A stretch of 64,000 nucleotides of DNA, taken from Eggerthella timonensis. Lineage in GTDB: Bacteria; Actinomycetota; Coriobacteriia; Coriobacteriales; Eggerthellaceae. The position numbers and the translations under genes are program-made. Location: assembly GCF_900184265.1 (NCBI RefSeq), contig NZ_FXXA01000002.1:620001-684000 (forward strand), read 5' to 3'. The notes beneath the pieces were generated by a model. The model did no database searches. It had not been told where the DNA came from and saw only the letters and a program-made list of their open reading frames with translations. Below are positions 7,424 to 15,509 of the stretch, in pieces (position 1 is the stretch's first letter; each line of letters opens with the position of its first letter).

Positions 7424-8968
7424 ATGGGGAGCATGTTCACCAGAAGGCAGTTCGTTGTAGGCGCTATGGTGCTGGGCGGGTCGCTCGCGCTGACCGGATG
7501 CAGCCCGCAACCTGAATCCAAGAAGCAGGACGGCGCATCAGGCGCAGCCGCGAGCGAGGCGACGGAGGCCGACATCGTCGTCATCGGCTCGGGCCTGGCG
7601 GGCGCGGCATGCTCCATTTCCGCAGCGCAGAACGGCGCCCGCGTGATCCTCGTCGATAAGGCGCCTTTCCTCACGTCGACGTTCCTCACATCCAAGGGCA
7701 ACGTGTCCATCGCCCAGGTTCCCGAGAACCAGGCCGACTGGCGCTACGACTCCGAAGCGCCCGATACCATGGACCAGTTCGTCGCCCGGTACCGCGATCT
7801 CACCGAAATCGGCAAGGTGGACGCGCCGTACCCCGACTACGACCGCATGCAGCACCTCATGGAGGAAAGCTGCGCCACCATCGCATGGGTCGAGCAGATG
7901 GGCATCACGTTCGAGAAGTCGTTCACGAAGGAGATGGTGGGCACCGATACGGTGAAGCCCGATGTGAGCGCCGACCCTGCCACCGAGGCTGGCGTGCAGT
8001 TGGCGAACGTGTTCGCGGCCGAGTTCGAGCGCCTGGGCGTGCAGACGATGCTCTCGACCGAGGCGACGGAGCTGGTCAAGGACGGCGATGCCGTGGTTGG
8101 CGTGAAGGTGAAGGGCCCCGACGGCACCCAGGAGCTGCGCGCGAAGTCCGTGGTGCTGGCCACCGGCGGCTTCGGCGGCAGCGCGGAGTACTGCGACAAG
8201 CTGGTTCCCGCCATCAACGAGATGGGCTTCCAATACCTGGGCAACGCGATGAACACGGGCGACGGCATGACCATGGCCTCTGCCATCGGCGCTGCGCTGT
8301 ACGAGGATCCGTGGGTCATCCCGAACGTCATCATGCCCACGCGTGCGTTGACGAAGGCCGACGCGGGCTTCAAGAAGCTGTGCGACACGGGCATGGAAGG
8401 CGCGGCCACGTCGTCGAAGATGCTCGTCGACGCCACGGGTGCGCGCTTCGTGAACGAAGCGGCCCCGGTGACGGCGCTGGCCACGTCCATGACCGACAGC
8501 CAGGCGGGTCCGTACTACGTGCTGTTCGACAGCTCGAACGCCGAGGTGGCCGCGCTCATCGAGAAGGGCCTGTCCACGGGCGACGCGCTGAAGGCCGATT
8601 CGGTTGAGGAATTGGCCGCCGCTGCGGCCGCCCCGCAGCTGGTCGCCACGTTCGAGGCGTATCAGCAGGCCGCCGCTGCAGGCGTGGACGAGGCGTTCGG
8701 CAAGAAGGCCGACATGCTGGCGGCGTACGGCGACGGGCCGTTCTACCTGGTGAAGTTCGTGCCGTCCTACGTGGCTACGATGGGCGGCGTGAAGACCGAC
8801 GCATCTTGCCAGGCGCTCGGCGAGGACGGAAGCCCCATCCCCGGCCTGTTCGCGGTGGGCGAGGCCACGCACCGCTTCATGTACAACCGCAGCTTCGTGC
8901 GCCATTGCTCCAACTCGAGCGCGCTCACCATGGGCCGCCTGACGGGCGCCGCGCTCGCCACGGCGTAA
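7424..8968 (+). CDS. Tat-exported FAD-dependent oxidoreductase (fumarate reductase-like flavoprotein)
   Basis: 514 residues. The start carries a twin-arginine signal (FTRRQFVVGAMVLGG) ending in the lipobox-like LTGC at residues ~22-25, so a folded, membrane-tethered enzyme outside the membrane is expected. The FAD_binding_2 domain begins at ADIVVIGSGLAGAACSISAA (dinucleotide fold); VVLATGGFGG and the C-terminal LFAVGEATHRF and TMGRLTGAAL blocks complete the FAD site. There is no FMN-binding domain, unlike the larger relative at 55297-57117, so electrons must come from another carrier not encoded nearby. Such flavoproteins reduce fumarate-like or xenobiotic double bonds in Eggerthellaceae; the substrate is unknown. 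GAGGAGA lies 6 bases before ATG 7424. Its likely regulator is the convergent membrane LuxR. Confidence 0.85.
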   Translation: MGSMFTRRQFVVGAMVLGGSLALTGCSPQPESKKQDGASGAAASEATEADIVVIGSGLAGAACSISAAQNGARVILVDKAPFLTSTFLTSKGNVSIAQVPENQADWRYDSEAPDTMDQFVARYRDLTEIGKVDAPYPDYDRMQHLMEESCATIAWVEQMGITFEKSFTKEMVGTDTVKPDVSADPATEAGVQLANVFAAEFERLGVQTMLSTEATELVKDGDAVVGVKVKGPDGTQELRAKSVVLATGGFGGSAEYCDKLVPAINEMGFQYLGNAMNTGDGMTMASAIGAALYEDPWVIPNVIMPTRALTKADAGFKKLCDTGMEGAATSSKMLVDATGARFVNEAAPVTALATSMTDSQAGPYYVLFDSSNAEVAALIEKGLSTGDALKADSVEELAAAAAAPQLVATFEAYQQAAAAGVDEAFGKKADMLAAYGDGPFYLVKFVPSYVATMGGVKTDASCQALGEDGSPIPGLFAVGEATHRFMYNRSFVRHCSNSSALTMGRLTGAALATA

Positions 8969-9003
8969 ACCCCTCCCGAACGGGCGCTGCCGCAGGATGC
9001 TTC

Positions 9004-10446
9004 TCAGCTCCTCGCGGCAGCGTCCGTCTCCTCGATGAGGTCGAGCAGGTCTTGGCGCGAATGTACGTCCATCTTCGCGTAGGCGTGGCGCAAGTGGGTC
9101 TTCACGGTGTGCTCCGACAGCGTGAAGCGCTCGGCGATGGCGCGGGCGCTGCGGCCCGCTGCGAACTCCGCAATCACCTCGTGCTCGCGGGCGGTCAGCC
9201 CGTAGGTTTCCCGTATCTGCGCCAGCGCGTCGCCTGCGCCCAGGTGCGCGGGCGCGCTGGCGGGCGGCTCGTCGGCGAAGGCTCCGGACTTCCCGGCATC
9301 CGCCGCGCCCCGCTTCGCCGCATACCGAAGGTAGCTGCAGAACATGAGCGCCAACGTGGCCACCAGCAGCCATACCGATCCGACGAGCGCCAGCTGCGGA
9401 TCGACGCCCGTGCGCTCCAGCAGCGTCTGCGCCGTGAAGCGTCCCAGCGCCACCGAGAGCCGTGCAACGCCCAGCGCCAGTCCCAGCAGGAAGAACGCGG
9501 GCAGCTTCCGCTCGTTGGCCTCGCTGATGAACATGAGCCACAGCAGCACGTAGAACGAGATGAGGAACGCAGTCATCAGCGACCCCGCCACGTGCCCGTC
9601 GGCGACGTTGAGGCTGCGGTACAGCAGGATGGTGACGAGGCACAGCGCGGTGACGGGCGTGATGTAGTCGATGTTCGCCTTGCGTGGCTTCGCCACCAGC
9701 AGCACCACAAGCATGGCGACGGCCGCGATGATGCCGAACAGGCCGGTGAGATCGGTCTGCGCGTACTGCAGGTTGTTGTGGATGTCGAGCTCGATCACGA
9801 ATCCGCAGATCAGCGAGAACGCGAACGTGCCGACCACCGCGCGCTTCGTGCGCGACAGCGCCTCCGCCATCGATGTGGCGGGCACGACCGATTCCTTCAT
9901 CTGCTGGGCGACGAACGCGTTGTTGCGTAAACACCACAACAGGGCGACAGTCGAAAGGACGAACGACGCCAGCAGCATGACGGTGCGCCCGCCGGGGAAC
10001 AGGGAGCTGGTCAGCGGGGGGAGCAGCGTGTCGACAAGGTACGCGGCGGCTATCATGAGAAGCGACATCCTCGGCCGATAGCTCGTGAACACCTCCATCC
10101 AGCAGAGGATGGACAGCGACCAGCCCATGCCCGCCGTCACCTGCATGGCGATGAGCGCGGCGTCGCCCGTGCTGCCCGACGCGACCAGTAGCGCGTATAT
10201 CGAGCTGACGACGACGGCCGCCACGAACAGCGGACGTGCCCGATCGATGCGCCCGAGGTACGAAAGCACGGCGACGACGATGAACGTGAGGCCGTCGGCG
10301 ACGAGACCCACGATGGCGTACGGGCTGGGGCTGTACGGCCCGGTGTTAAGATCGAGCAGTCGCGCGCCCTGCAGCAGGCCGAACCCGAGGGTGGCCACGA
10401 TGGCGAGGGCGAGGACTCTCGTTTTGTCGGAAGCGTGCGCGGTCAT
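9004..10446 (-). CDS. Membrane-bound LuxR-family transcriptional regulator
   Basis: 480 residues: about 12 hydrophobic helices form the first ~400 residues, followed by a short linker and a LuxR-type helix-turn-helix (LTAREHEVIAEFAAG, then SEHTVKTHLRHAYAKMDVHS). It is a one-component sensor in which a transporter-like membrane domain probably reads a small molecule and the cytoplasmic HTH binds DNA. The start at 10446 (MTAHASDKT) has AGAGAGG upstream; the longer in-frame extension to 10563 would run into a hairpin element and is unlikely. It converges on the FAD oxidoreductase gene with 35 bases between stop codons, an arrangement repeated in divergent form at 55-59 kb, which supports regulator-target pairing. 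Confidence 0.87.
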   Translation of the reverse strand: MTAHASDKTRVLALAIVATLGFGLLQGARLLDLNTGPYSPSPYAIVGLVADGLTFIVVAVLSYLGRIDRARPLFVAAVVVSSIYALLVASGSTGDAALIAMQVTAGMGWSLSILCWMEVFTSYRPRMSLLMIAAAYLVDTLLPPLTSSLFPGGRTVMLLASFVLSTVALLWCLRNNAFVAQQMKESVVPATSMAEALSRTKRAVVGTFAFSLICGFVIELDIHNNLQYAQTDLTGLFGIIAAVAMLVVLLVAKPRKANIDYITPVTALCLVTILLYRSLNVADGHVAGSLMTAFLISFYVLLWLMFISEANERKLPAFFLLGLALGVARLSVALGRFTAQTLLERTGVDPQLALVGSVWLLVATLALMFCSYLRYAAKRGAADAGKSGAFADEPPASAPAHLGAGDALAQIRETYGLTAREHEVIAEFAAGRSARAIAERFTLSEHTVKTHLRHAYAKMDVHSRQDLLDLIEETDAAARS

Positions 10447-10551
10447 TGATGCCTCTCTGATTGCGCGAAACGGTCGCGCCCCACTATAACGCACCCGCGG
10501 TCCGGGCGTTGGGGAGGGGCAAGGTGTCTCCGCAGGCTCCCGCGAAACGAT

Positions 10552-10682
10552 CGGTGTTAGCACAAAATCGCGTTTATGAACGATGTTTCGTTATAGAGAA
10601 AAATCTGACCAGGTGTTTCTTTCTCGCATGACGCATTTTGGTCGGCAGAATCGTTCATACATACGATTTTGTGCTAACACCG
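10552..10682 (+). repeat. Long-arm hairpin element C
   Basis: Arms 10552-10584 and 10650-10682 (CGGTGTTAGCACAAAATCG at the outer end) are complementary at 30 of 33 positions. Core: AGAAAAATCT, GACCAGG (from 10607), TGTTTCTTT. The AGAAA/TTTCT pair forms an inner stem. The arms are close to those of element A but extend four bases further out. It sits ~105 bases upstream of the LuxR start. Confidence 0.85.
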
Positions 10683-10733
10683 AGTGCAGAAGGGGGAAGG
10701 AAGGGCTCGTTGCTGCGTTTTTCATCGAACGGA

Positions 10734-10749
10734 TGTTTCACGTGAAACA
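10734..10749. promoter_or_regulatory. parS: parS site (exact)
   Basis: TGTTTCACGTGAAACA, all 16 bases of the ParB consensus. Intergenic, downstream of the 5-formyl-THF cyclo-ligase gene. Apart from it and hairpin C the 370-base gap 10447-10817 shows nothing else. Confidence 0.85.
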
Positions 10750-10817
10750 TCCTCGCGGCGGGGCGGCGGCGGGGAAGCGTACGGCGGCGCTTGCGAGCGC
10801 GTTTGGTCCCGCTCCCT

Positions 10818-11513
10818 CTATGCACTCACCACGCGAGGGAGCGTCACGTCGTGGGGTTCGCAGGGAACGACGTCCACGCGCTGCTCGTCGAAGGCCACGC
10901 CCATCACCACGGCATCGGAGCGCAGACGGGGGAGCAGCTGGTCGTAGTTGCCGCCGCCATAGCCGAGGCGGCGCCCGGCGTCGTCGAAGGCCACGAGCGG
11001 CACCACCACCGCATCGAGCTCGCCGGGCGCCACGGCGTGATACCCGTCGCGCTCAAGCGCTGCGCACGCTAGGCAGCGAAGGGGGGCTCCGAGGAATCCC
11101 GTCCGCGCTGCTTCAAGCTGCTCGCGCTCCACGCGGTAGAACGCCATGCGCGACGGCGCGGCGGCCTCGGCCCCGGCGGAGCCGGCGTCCTCGCGCACCA
11201 TGCAGGGGAAGCACACGCGCCAGCCGCGCTCATACGCCGCGTCCACGAAAGCGCGCGTGTCCACCTCGCTGCGCATCGACGCGAACACGGCCACAGTCGG
11301 CGTCCACCCGCCCGCACCAGCGCCGCCCGGCGCCCCGGCGGCCCCCGTCCCCGCGCCCGCAACGCTCGTGCCGCCCGGCGCTCCCTCGAGCGCGTCGGCC
11401 AACTCCTGCTCCAGCCGCGCGCAAATAGCTGCGCTCTTGCCCGCCCGCACCTCTTCCGGCAGCGCGTCGCGCCGTGCGAGCACGCGCGAGCGCAGTTGTT
11501 TTTTCGTCTCCAT
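10818..11513 (-). CDS. 5-formyltetrahydrofolate cyclo-ligase
   Basis: 231 residues, slightly long because of an Ala/Gly-rich insert (residues ~45-80). The enzyme converts 5-formyl-THF to 5,10-methenyl-THF with ATP, returning stored folate to one-carbon metabolism. Family signatures: N-terminal METKKQLRSRVLARR, EVDTRAFV, and the C-terminal LGYGGGNYDQLLPR that binds ATP/substrate, followed by VMGVAFDEQRVDVVPCEPHD. The start METKK at 11513 is preferred: on the minus strand TATACT is followed by only 7 bases and then ATG, so the mRNA is probably leaderless. A longer ORF to 11552 would start upstream of that promoter. It is monocistronic. Confidence 0.9.
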   Translation of the reverse strand: METKKQLRSRVLARRDALPEEVRAGKSAAICARLEQELADALEGAPGGTSVAGAGTGAAGAPGGAGAGGWTPTVAVFASMRSEVDTRAFVDAAYERGWRVCFPCMVREDAGSAGAEAAAPSRMAFYRVEREQLEAARTGFLGAPLRCLACAALERDGYHAVAPGELDAVVVPLVAFDDAGRRLGYGGGNYDQLLPRLRSDAVVMGVAFDEQRVDVVPCEPHDVTLPRVVSA

Positions 11514-11634
11514 ATGCCGCAGTATAGCATCGACGTAACGGCGCCGTTGCACGATAATGGCGGAGGTGTGGGGAGTTAGCGCAAACGTAACCGTTTCAAT
11601 TCGATTTGACCTGCAAACCCATCATTGACCTTGC

Positions 11635-11746
11635 TATAATCATTTTGCATTGGGTACACTCGAACCACCTTAGATGGTTCCCCTCGCAGCCGCAAGGGTG
11701 CACGAACGCGAACGACGCTGCGAATGCGTCGTTTGTTGTTTTCTAA
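11635..11746 (+). ncRNA. Candidate small RNA or leader upstream of the Rrf2 gene
   Basis: An extended -10 promoter, TGCTATAAT at 11632-11640, is followed after ~100 bases by a good intrinsic terminator: AACGACGC pairs with GCGTCGTT (about 11711-11732) and is followed by TGTTGTTTT. In between, GAACCA/TGGTTC (around 11660-11678) and CCT-GC/GC-AGG (around 11682-11696) can form two more hairpins. Transcription would stop ~85 bases before the Rrf2 start, giving an RNA of ~100 nt. I do not recognise it; it could be an independent sRNA or a terminating leader of the Rrf2 gene. Confidence 0.55.
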
Positions 11747-11830
11747 GGGAAAATTGACTGCCAGGCATATATAAGTAGGTCGCTCACCAGGCATCATGCG
11801 TGCCGAGCGACGTAGAGTTAGGAGACAGCA

Positions 11831-12304
11831 GTGCAACTCAAGGCATCCACCGATTACGGTATGCGCGCCATCTTGTACTTGGCTGCGCAAGGTACCACAT
11901 GCTCCTCTAAAGACATCGCCGAGGATATGTCCATCCCGCGCGACTACCTTATCCAGTTGGCCCAGCTGCTGCGCAACGCGGGCATCATCGAGGCCCGTCC
12001 GGGCAAGCACGGCGGCTACCGCCTCGCGAAAGACCCGGCCGACACGAACGTGCTGGAAATCATGGAGGCGCTCGACGACGACGCCAAGCAGTCCACGCGC
12101 GCGAAGCGCGATGCCCGCAAGGGCGGGGCGATGGTGCAGGAAATCAAGCAGGCGTACGATCTCATCGAAGAAAGCATGGACGCCTACCTGTCCAGCTTGA
12201 CGGTGCAGATGCTGCTCGATTGCGCACGCAACGGCGACAACAGCCGCATGTTTCTGGCCGAACGACTCAAGGACGAAAGCCGCCGCCTGGTTGACGCCAA
12301 GTAA
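11831..12304 (+). CDS. Rrf2-family transcriptional regulator
   Basis: 157 residues with a GTG start preceded by AGGAG at 11819-11823. The winged helix begins at once (QLKASTDYGMRAILYLA), followed by SIPRDYLIQLAQLLRNAGII and RPGKHGGYRLAKDP, the recognition-helix and wing signature of Rrf2. The C-terminal half lacks the three-cysteine cluster that holds the Fe-S centre in IscR/NsrR, so redox sensing by a cluster is unlikely; a CymR/YwnA-type role is more plausible. Upstream, CCAGGCAT is repeated at 11761-11768 and 11788-11795, and GTCGCTC/GAGCGAC can pair just before the ribosome-binding site; both are candidates for self-regulation. Confidence 0.88.
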   Translation: MQLKASTDYGMRAILYLAAQGTTCSSKDIAEDMSIPRDYLIQLAQLLRNAGIIEARPGKHGGYRLAKDPADTNVLEIMEALDDDAKQSTRAKRDARKGGAMVQEIKQAYDLIEESMDAYLSSLTVQMLLDCARNGDNSRMFLAERLKDESRRLVDAK

Positions 12305-12313
12305 CGCGTCAAC

Positions 12314-12338
12314 GCAGCCCGGCGGCTGCACTCCTTTT
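12314..12338 (+). terminator. Terminator of the Rrf2 gene
   Basis: GCAGCC (12314-12319) pairs with GGCTGC (12324-12329), followed by ACTCCTTTT. A second hairpin, GACCCC/GGGGTC at 12339-12355, abuts it and ends at the stop codon of the convergent NRAMP gene, so the pair may act in both directions. Confidence 0.65.
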
Positions 12339-12354
12339 GACCCCGACGCGGGGT

Positions 12355-13704
12355 CTAGATGCCCAGCACCTGCATCACCAGCAGCACGGCGGTGAGCACG
12401 GTGACGATGCCCACGGTGACCCAGATGAGCACGCGCGACACGATGCGCGAACGATACGCGCCCATAACCCGCTTGTCCGCGGCGATGATGGCCATGAACA
12501 CCAGCAGCACGGGCAGCACGAGGCCGTTGACGAACTGGGCGGTCAGCATCACGCCCATGAGGTCGATGTTCGGCACCAGCACGATGACGGCCGAGAACGC
12601 GATCACGAACGTGAAAATGCTCTTGAACAGCGGCGCTTCTTTCCACTTGAACGAAACACCCGCTTCCCAGCCGAACGCTTCGCAGATGACGAACGCCGTG
12701 GTCAGCGGAAGCACGCAGGCGGCCAAGAACGATGCGGCGATCAAGCCGATGGCGAACAGCGCCTCGGCATAGTGCCCCGCGAAGGGCGCGAGCGCCCGCG
12801 CCGCGTCGGCTGCCGACTCGATCTCGATGCCTTGAGGGAACAGCACCGACCCGGTGGTCACGATGATGAACCACGCCACGAGGCAGGCGGCGATGGTGCC
12901 GGCGATCACATCCACCTTCTGCGAGAACAGGTCCTTCACCGACACGCCCTTCTCCACGACGTTGCTCTGGTTGAAGAACATCATCCACGGCGCGATGGTG
13001 GTGCCTATCATCGCGATGACCAGCGACACGAAGCTCTGATCGTTCACGATGTGCGGCACGACGGTGCTGGTCAGCGCGTTGTTCCAGTCGGGTTGCGCCA
13101 TGAACGCCGCCACGATGTACGTGACGAACACCAGCGACAGGATGAGGAACACCTTCTCCACGCGCTTGTAGCTGCCGCCCACCACGAGCAGCCATACCGC
13201 CACGGCCGCCACGGGCACGGCCAGGTACTTTGACACGCCGAACATCTCCATGCCGCTTGCGATGCCGGCGAACTCGGAGAACGTGGTGGCCACGTTGCCG
13301 ATGAGCAGCGCCAGCATGGCCAGCGCGGTCAGGCGGATGCCGAAGCGCTCGCGGATGAGCGCCGCGAAGCCCTTGCCGGTGACGGCGCCCATGCGCGCGG
13401 CCGTCATTTCCACCACGATGAGCAGGATGCACATGATGGGGATGACCCACAGCGTGGCGAAGCCGAATTTCGCGCCCACGGTGGAATAGGTGGAGATGCC
13501 GCCGGCGTCGTTGCCGGCCATCGCGGTGACGATGCCGGGGCCCAGCGCGGCCAGCAGCAGCCAGATCTTCTTGGGTTGCTTCTTCTCGATTGCGGCGGGC
13601 GCTTCGGCAAGCTCGGCCGCGCTCCCGTCCAGCTCGACCATTGCGGTCTCGGAAGCCTTCGTCCCCGCGCGCAGCTCGAGCTTCTCGTCCTTCTTCATCA
13701 TCAT
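12355..13704 (-). CDS. NRAMP-related metal transporter, probably Mg2+ (NRMT clade)
   Basis: 449 residues, about 11 membrane helices after a ~45-residue polar N-terminus. It aligns with SLC11/NRAMP, but the metal-site motifs are changed: helix 1 reads GNDAGGISTYS where NRAMP has DPGN, and helix 6 reads GTTIAPWMMFF where NRAMP has the MPH triad. Such changes mark the NRAMP-related magnesium transporter clade, one member of which has been characterised from Eggerthella lenta. The neighbour upstream in the same operon is an MgtE-like CBS protein, which agrees with Mg2+ as substrate. GGGAGGTAG lies inside the end of that gene, and only 4 bases separate the two genes, so translation is likely coupled. 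Mg2+ specificity is inference from motif and context. Confidence 0.88.
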   Translation of the reverse strand: MMMKKDEKLELRAGTKASETAMVELDGSAAELAEAPAAIEKKQPKKIWLLLAALGPGIVTAMAGNDAGGISTYSTVGAKFGFATLWVIPIMCILLIVVEMTAARMGAVTGKGFAALIRERFGIRLTALAMLALLIGNVATTFSEFAGIASGMEMFGVSKYLAVPVAAVAVWLLVVGGSYKRVEKVFLILSLVFVTYIVAAFMAQPDWNNALTSTVVPHIVNDQSFVSLVIAMIGTTIAPWMMFFNQSNVVEKGVSVKDLFSQKVDVIAGTIAACLVAWFIIVTTGSVLFPQGIEIESAADAARALAPFAGHYAEALFAIGLIAASFLAACVLPLTTAFVICEAFGWEAGVSFKWKEAPLFKSIFTFVIAFSAVIVLVPNIDLMGVMLTAQFVNGLVLPVLLVFMAIIAADKRVMGAYRSRIVSRVLIWVTVGIVTVLTAVLLVMQVLGI

Positions 13705-13708
13705 GGCG

Positions 13709-15061
13709 CTACCTCCCGGCGTAGCCGATGATCTGCAGCAGGACGAGCGTGTACAGCGCGAGGAACAGGATGGCCGCCACGAGGCCGCCCAGCACCTTGA
13801 GCAGGGTGGCCTTCGTCTTGTCGCCGCTCACGTCCTCCTCGATGGCGTCCCACGCGTCGTCGACGGTGACGATGCCCAGCAGCACGCCGTGCTCGTCCAC
13901 CACGGGCATGGCGGGCAGCTCGTACTTGAAGATGTCGGCGGCCACGTCTTCTTCCGTCTCATCCGGCGTCGCCGAGATCACGTCGTCGAACATGACGTCG
14001 CGCACGGGCCTGGCGTCGTCGGTCAGCACGAGGGTGCGCAAGCTCAGCACGCCCACGAACTCGTCGTAGTCGTTCAGCACGTACACGTAATGCACGGTGG
14101 GGTGGTCTTCGTCCAGCTCGCGCAGCACCTCGATGGTCTCGCCCACGGTATTGTCGGCCTTCACGGACACGAACTGCGTGGTCATCATGCCGCCGGCCGT
14201 GCCGTCCTTGTAGCCCAGCAGGCGGCGGATCTCGGTGGCGTCCTCTACGCCCATGAGGCGCAGCAGCGTCTCGGCCTTCTCGTACGACAGGTCGCGCACG
14301 ATGTCGGCCGCGTCGTCCGGGTCCATGTCGCCCAAAAGGCCGGCGGCGCGTGCGTCGTCGAGGTCTTCGATGAAGTCGGCCTGGTACTCGTCGTCCATCT
14401 CCGAGATGGCCTCGGTGGCTTGCGCGTCGTCGAGATGCTGGAACACGTTGGCGCGCTGCTGCGGATCCAGCTGCTCGAGGATGTCGGCCACGTCGGCGGG
14501 GTGCAGTTCGTCGAGGCGCTTGTGCGTGACGGACAGCTGCACCTCGGACAGGTCGCGGTCGAGCAGGTCCATGTAGTTCCAGGCGATGATCTGCTCGTCG
14601 ATCTTCTTGCCGAACACCTTCGCCACGGCCACCACGGCGCGCTCGAGCCACGGGGCCAAGCCGCGCAGAATGCCGCGCGCGCCCACTTCGGCGCCCAGCA
14701 GGCGCAGCTGCGAGCCGGACACGGACAGCTTGAGATCGTTGACGCGCACGACCTTCATGCCCTGCGTATCCACGATCTGACGGTTCAGCAGGTCGCGTGC
14801 CAGCAGAACCTCGTCAGGTTGCAGATAGCTGAAGCGGATGTCGTGAGCTTCGGCGTTGAGCGTGATCCCGTCCTCGTCGAACGTGTCGACGTACTTGCGC
14901 CACGAGATCATGAACGGAACCTTGCCGGGCCCCTGGAAGGCCAGGCTCGTGATGCGCGGAAACACTTCGCCGGTGGAAATCGCCAGGTCGGAGATCGTGC
15001 CGATCTTCTCGCCCTCGGTATCCACGACGGGCTTCCCCATCATTTGAGAGAGATAGAGCAT
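13709..15061 (-). CDS. PRC-barrel / MgtE-N / CBS-domain protein with one membrane helix
   Basis: 450 residues. Residues ~1-155 form two PRC-barrel-like units (VVDTEGEKIGTISDLAIS; QIVDTQGMKVVRVNDLKL). An MgtE N-terminal superhelical domain follows (~165-280: LDELHPADVADILEQLDP and repeats), then two CBS domains (~285-405, with TTQFVSVKADNTVGETIEVL and VISATPDETEEDVA). A single helix (ALYTLVLLQIIGYAG) replaces MgtE's five-helix channel, so it cannot conduct Mg2+ itself. A reasonable role is sensing Mg2+ or nucleotide and gating the transporter encoded just downstream. ATG 15061 is chosen over a GTG at 15082 because AAGGGAA sits 6 bases before it; that sequence is inside a possible pseudoknot. 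Confidence 0.88.
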   Translation of the reverse strand: MLYLSQMMGKPVVDTEGEKIGTISDLAISTGEVFPRITSLAFQGPGKVPFMISWRKYVDTFDEDGITLNAEAHDIRFSYLQPDEVLLARDLLNRQIVDTQGMKVVRVNDLKLSVSGSQLRLLGAEVGARGILRGLAPWLERAVVAVAKVFGKKIDEQIIAWNYMDLLDRDLSEVQLSVTHKRLDELHPADVADILEQLDPQQRANVFQHLDDAQATEAISEMDDEYQADFIEDLDDARAAGLLGDMDPDDAADIVRDLSYEKAETLLRLMGVEDATEIRRLLGYKDGTAGGMMTTQFVSVKADNTVGETIEVLRELDEDHPTVHYVYVLNDYDEFVGVLSLRTLVLTDDARPVRDVMFDDVISATPDETEEDVAADIFKYELPAMPVVDEHGVLLGIVTVDDAWDAIEEDVSGDKTKATLLKVLGGLVAAILFLALYTLVLLQIIGYAGR

Positions 15062-15067
15062 AGTATG

Positions 15068-15123
15068 TTCCCTTACTAACACGTAGCGATCCTTCGACCG
15101 CCGGCGTAAGGGAAGGCGAAGGA
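15068..15123 (-). promoter_or_regulatory. Putative RBS-sequestering pseudoknot in the Mg2+-operon leader
   Basis: On the minus strand, TCCTTCG (15123-15117) can pair with CGAAGGA (15096-15090). The loop between them contains TTCCCTTAC (15114-15106), a perfect 9-base complement of GTAAGGGAA (15076-15068), which includes the Shine-Dalgarno of the MgtE-like gene. The order of the pairing segments is A-B-A'-B', an H-type pseudoknot. When formed it would hide the ribosome-binding site. A further hairpin, AGGTTCGA/TCGAAACCT-like (15150-15169), lies upstream. It does not look like the M-box consensus I know. Effector unknown; Mg2+ is the obvious guess. Confidence 0.5.
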
Positions 15124-15184
15124 TGAACTACTTACTGTGAGGTTTCGATTTTCGAACCTTCAAGTACGTTCCTTTCCCTGACCA

Positions 15185-15221
15185 ATAAAAAATCCGCACG
15201 TGCTGCTGCCAGTCGTTGCGG
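15185..15221 (-). terminator. Terminator of tRNA-Arg
   Basis: Minus strand: CCGCAACG, an 11-base interval, CACGTGCGG, then ATTTTTTATT. It follows the tRNA directly. Incomplete termination could feed the Mg2+ operon downstream. Confidence 0.75.
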
Positions 15222-15236
15222 AATAAGAAGCTGAAA

Positions 15237-15313
15237 TGGTGCGCCGTGAGGGATTCGAACCCCCGACGTACTGATTCGTAGTCAGTCCCTCTATCCAGCT
15301 GAGGTAACGGCGC
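15237..15313 (-). tRNA. tRNA-Arg(ACG)
   Basis: Acceptor strands GCGCCGT and ACGGCGC pair over 7 bases; the anticodon stem ACTGA/TCAGT holds the loop CTACGAA with anticodon ACG; the T-arm contains GGTTCGAATCC. The discriminator A and a genome-encoded CCA occupy 15240-15237. The A34 of this tRNA is the target of the TadA deaminase encoded at 24217. Confidence 0.97.
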
Positions 15314-15333
15314 ACGTCGAAACAGCAAAAGTT

Positions 15334-15362
15334 ATTATGCCGGTATTGTCCTATGCTGTCAA
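15334..15362 (-). promoter_or_regulatory. Promoter of tRNA-Arg
   Basis: Minus strand TTGACA (15362-15357), 17 bases, then CATAAT (15339-15334), 20 bases upstream of the mature 5' end. This is the best sigma70-type match I found in the window. Confidence 0.8.
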
Positions 15363-15509
15363 CGACTTTTTGCGAGATTTTGAAAAAGTGCACCAAGTTG
15401 GTTATTGAGCAGGGGAAACGAAGAGATAGTCGAACGAGCGCGGGTTTTTTCTCGTGCGGAAGCCGCTGCTGTGCGAAGCGCGCGGCGCGCTTGCACGAAA
15501 ACCGACCTC

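Noticed and set aside
7538-9937. Long minus-strand frame opposite the first reductase and overlapping luxR
   Set aside because: Out of frame with the real LuxR and antisense to a well-supported flavoprotein; no start signal.
13490-15079. Plus-strand frame opposite the Mg2+ operon
   Set aside because: Low-complexity His/Val/Asp translation; the minus strand has CBS and NRAMP domains.
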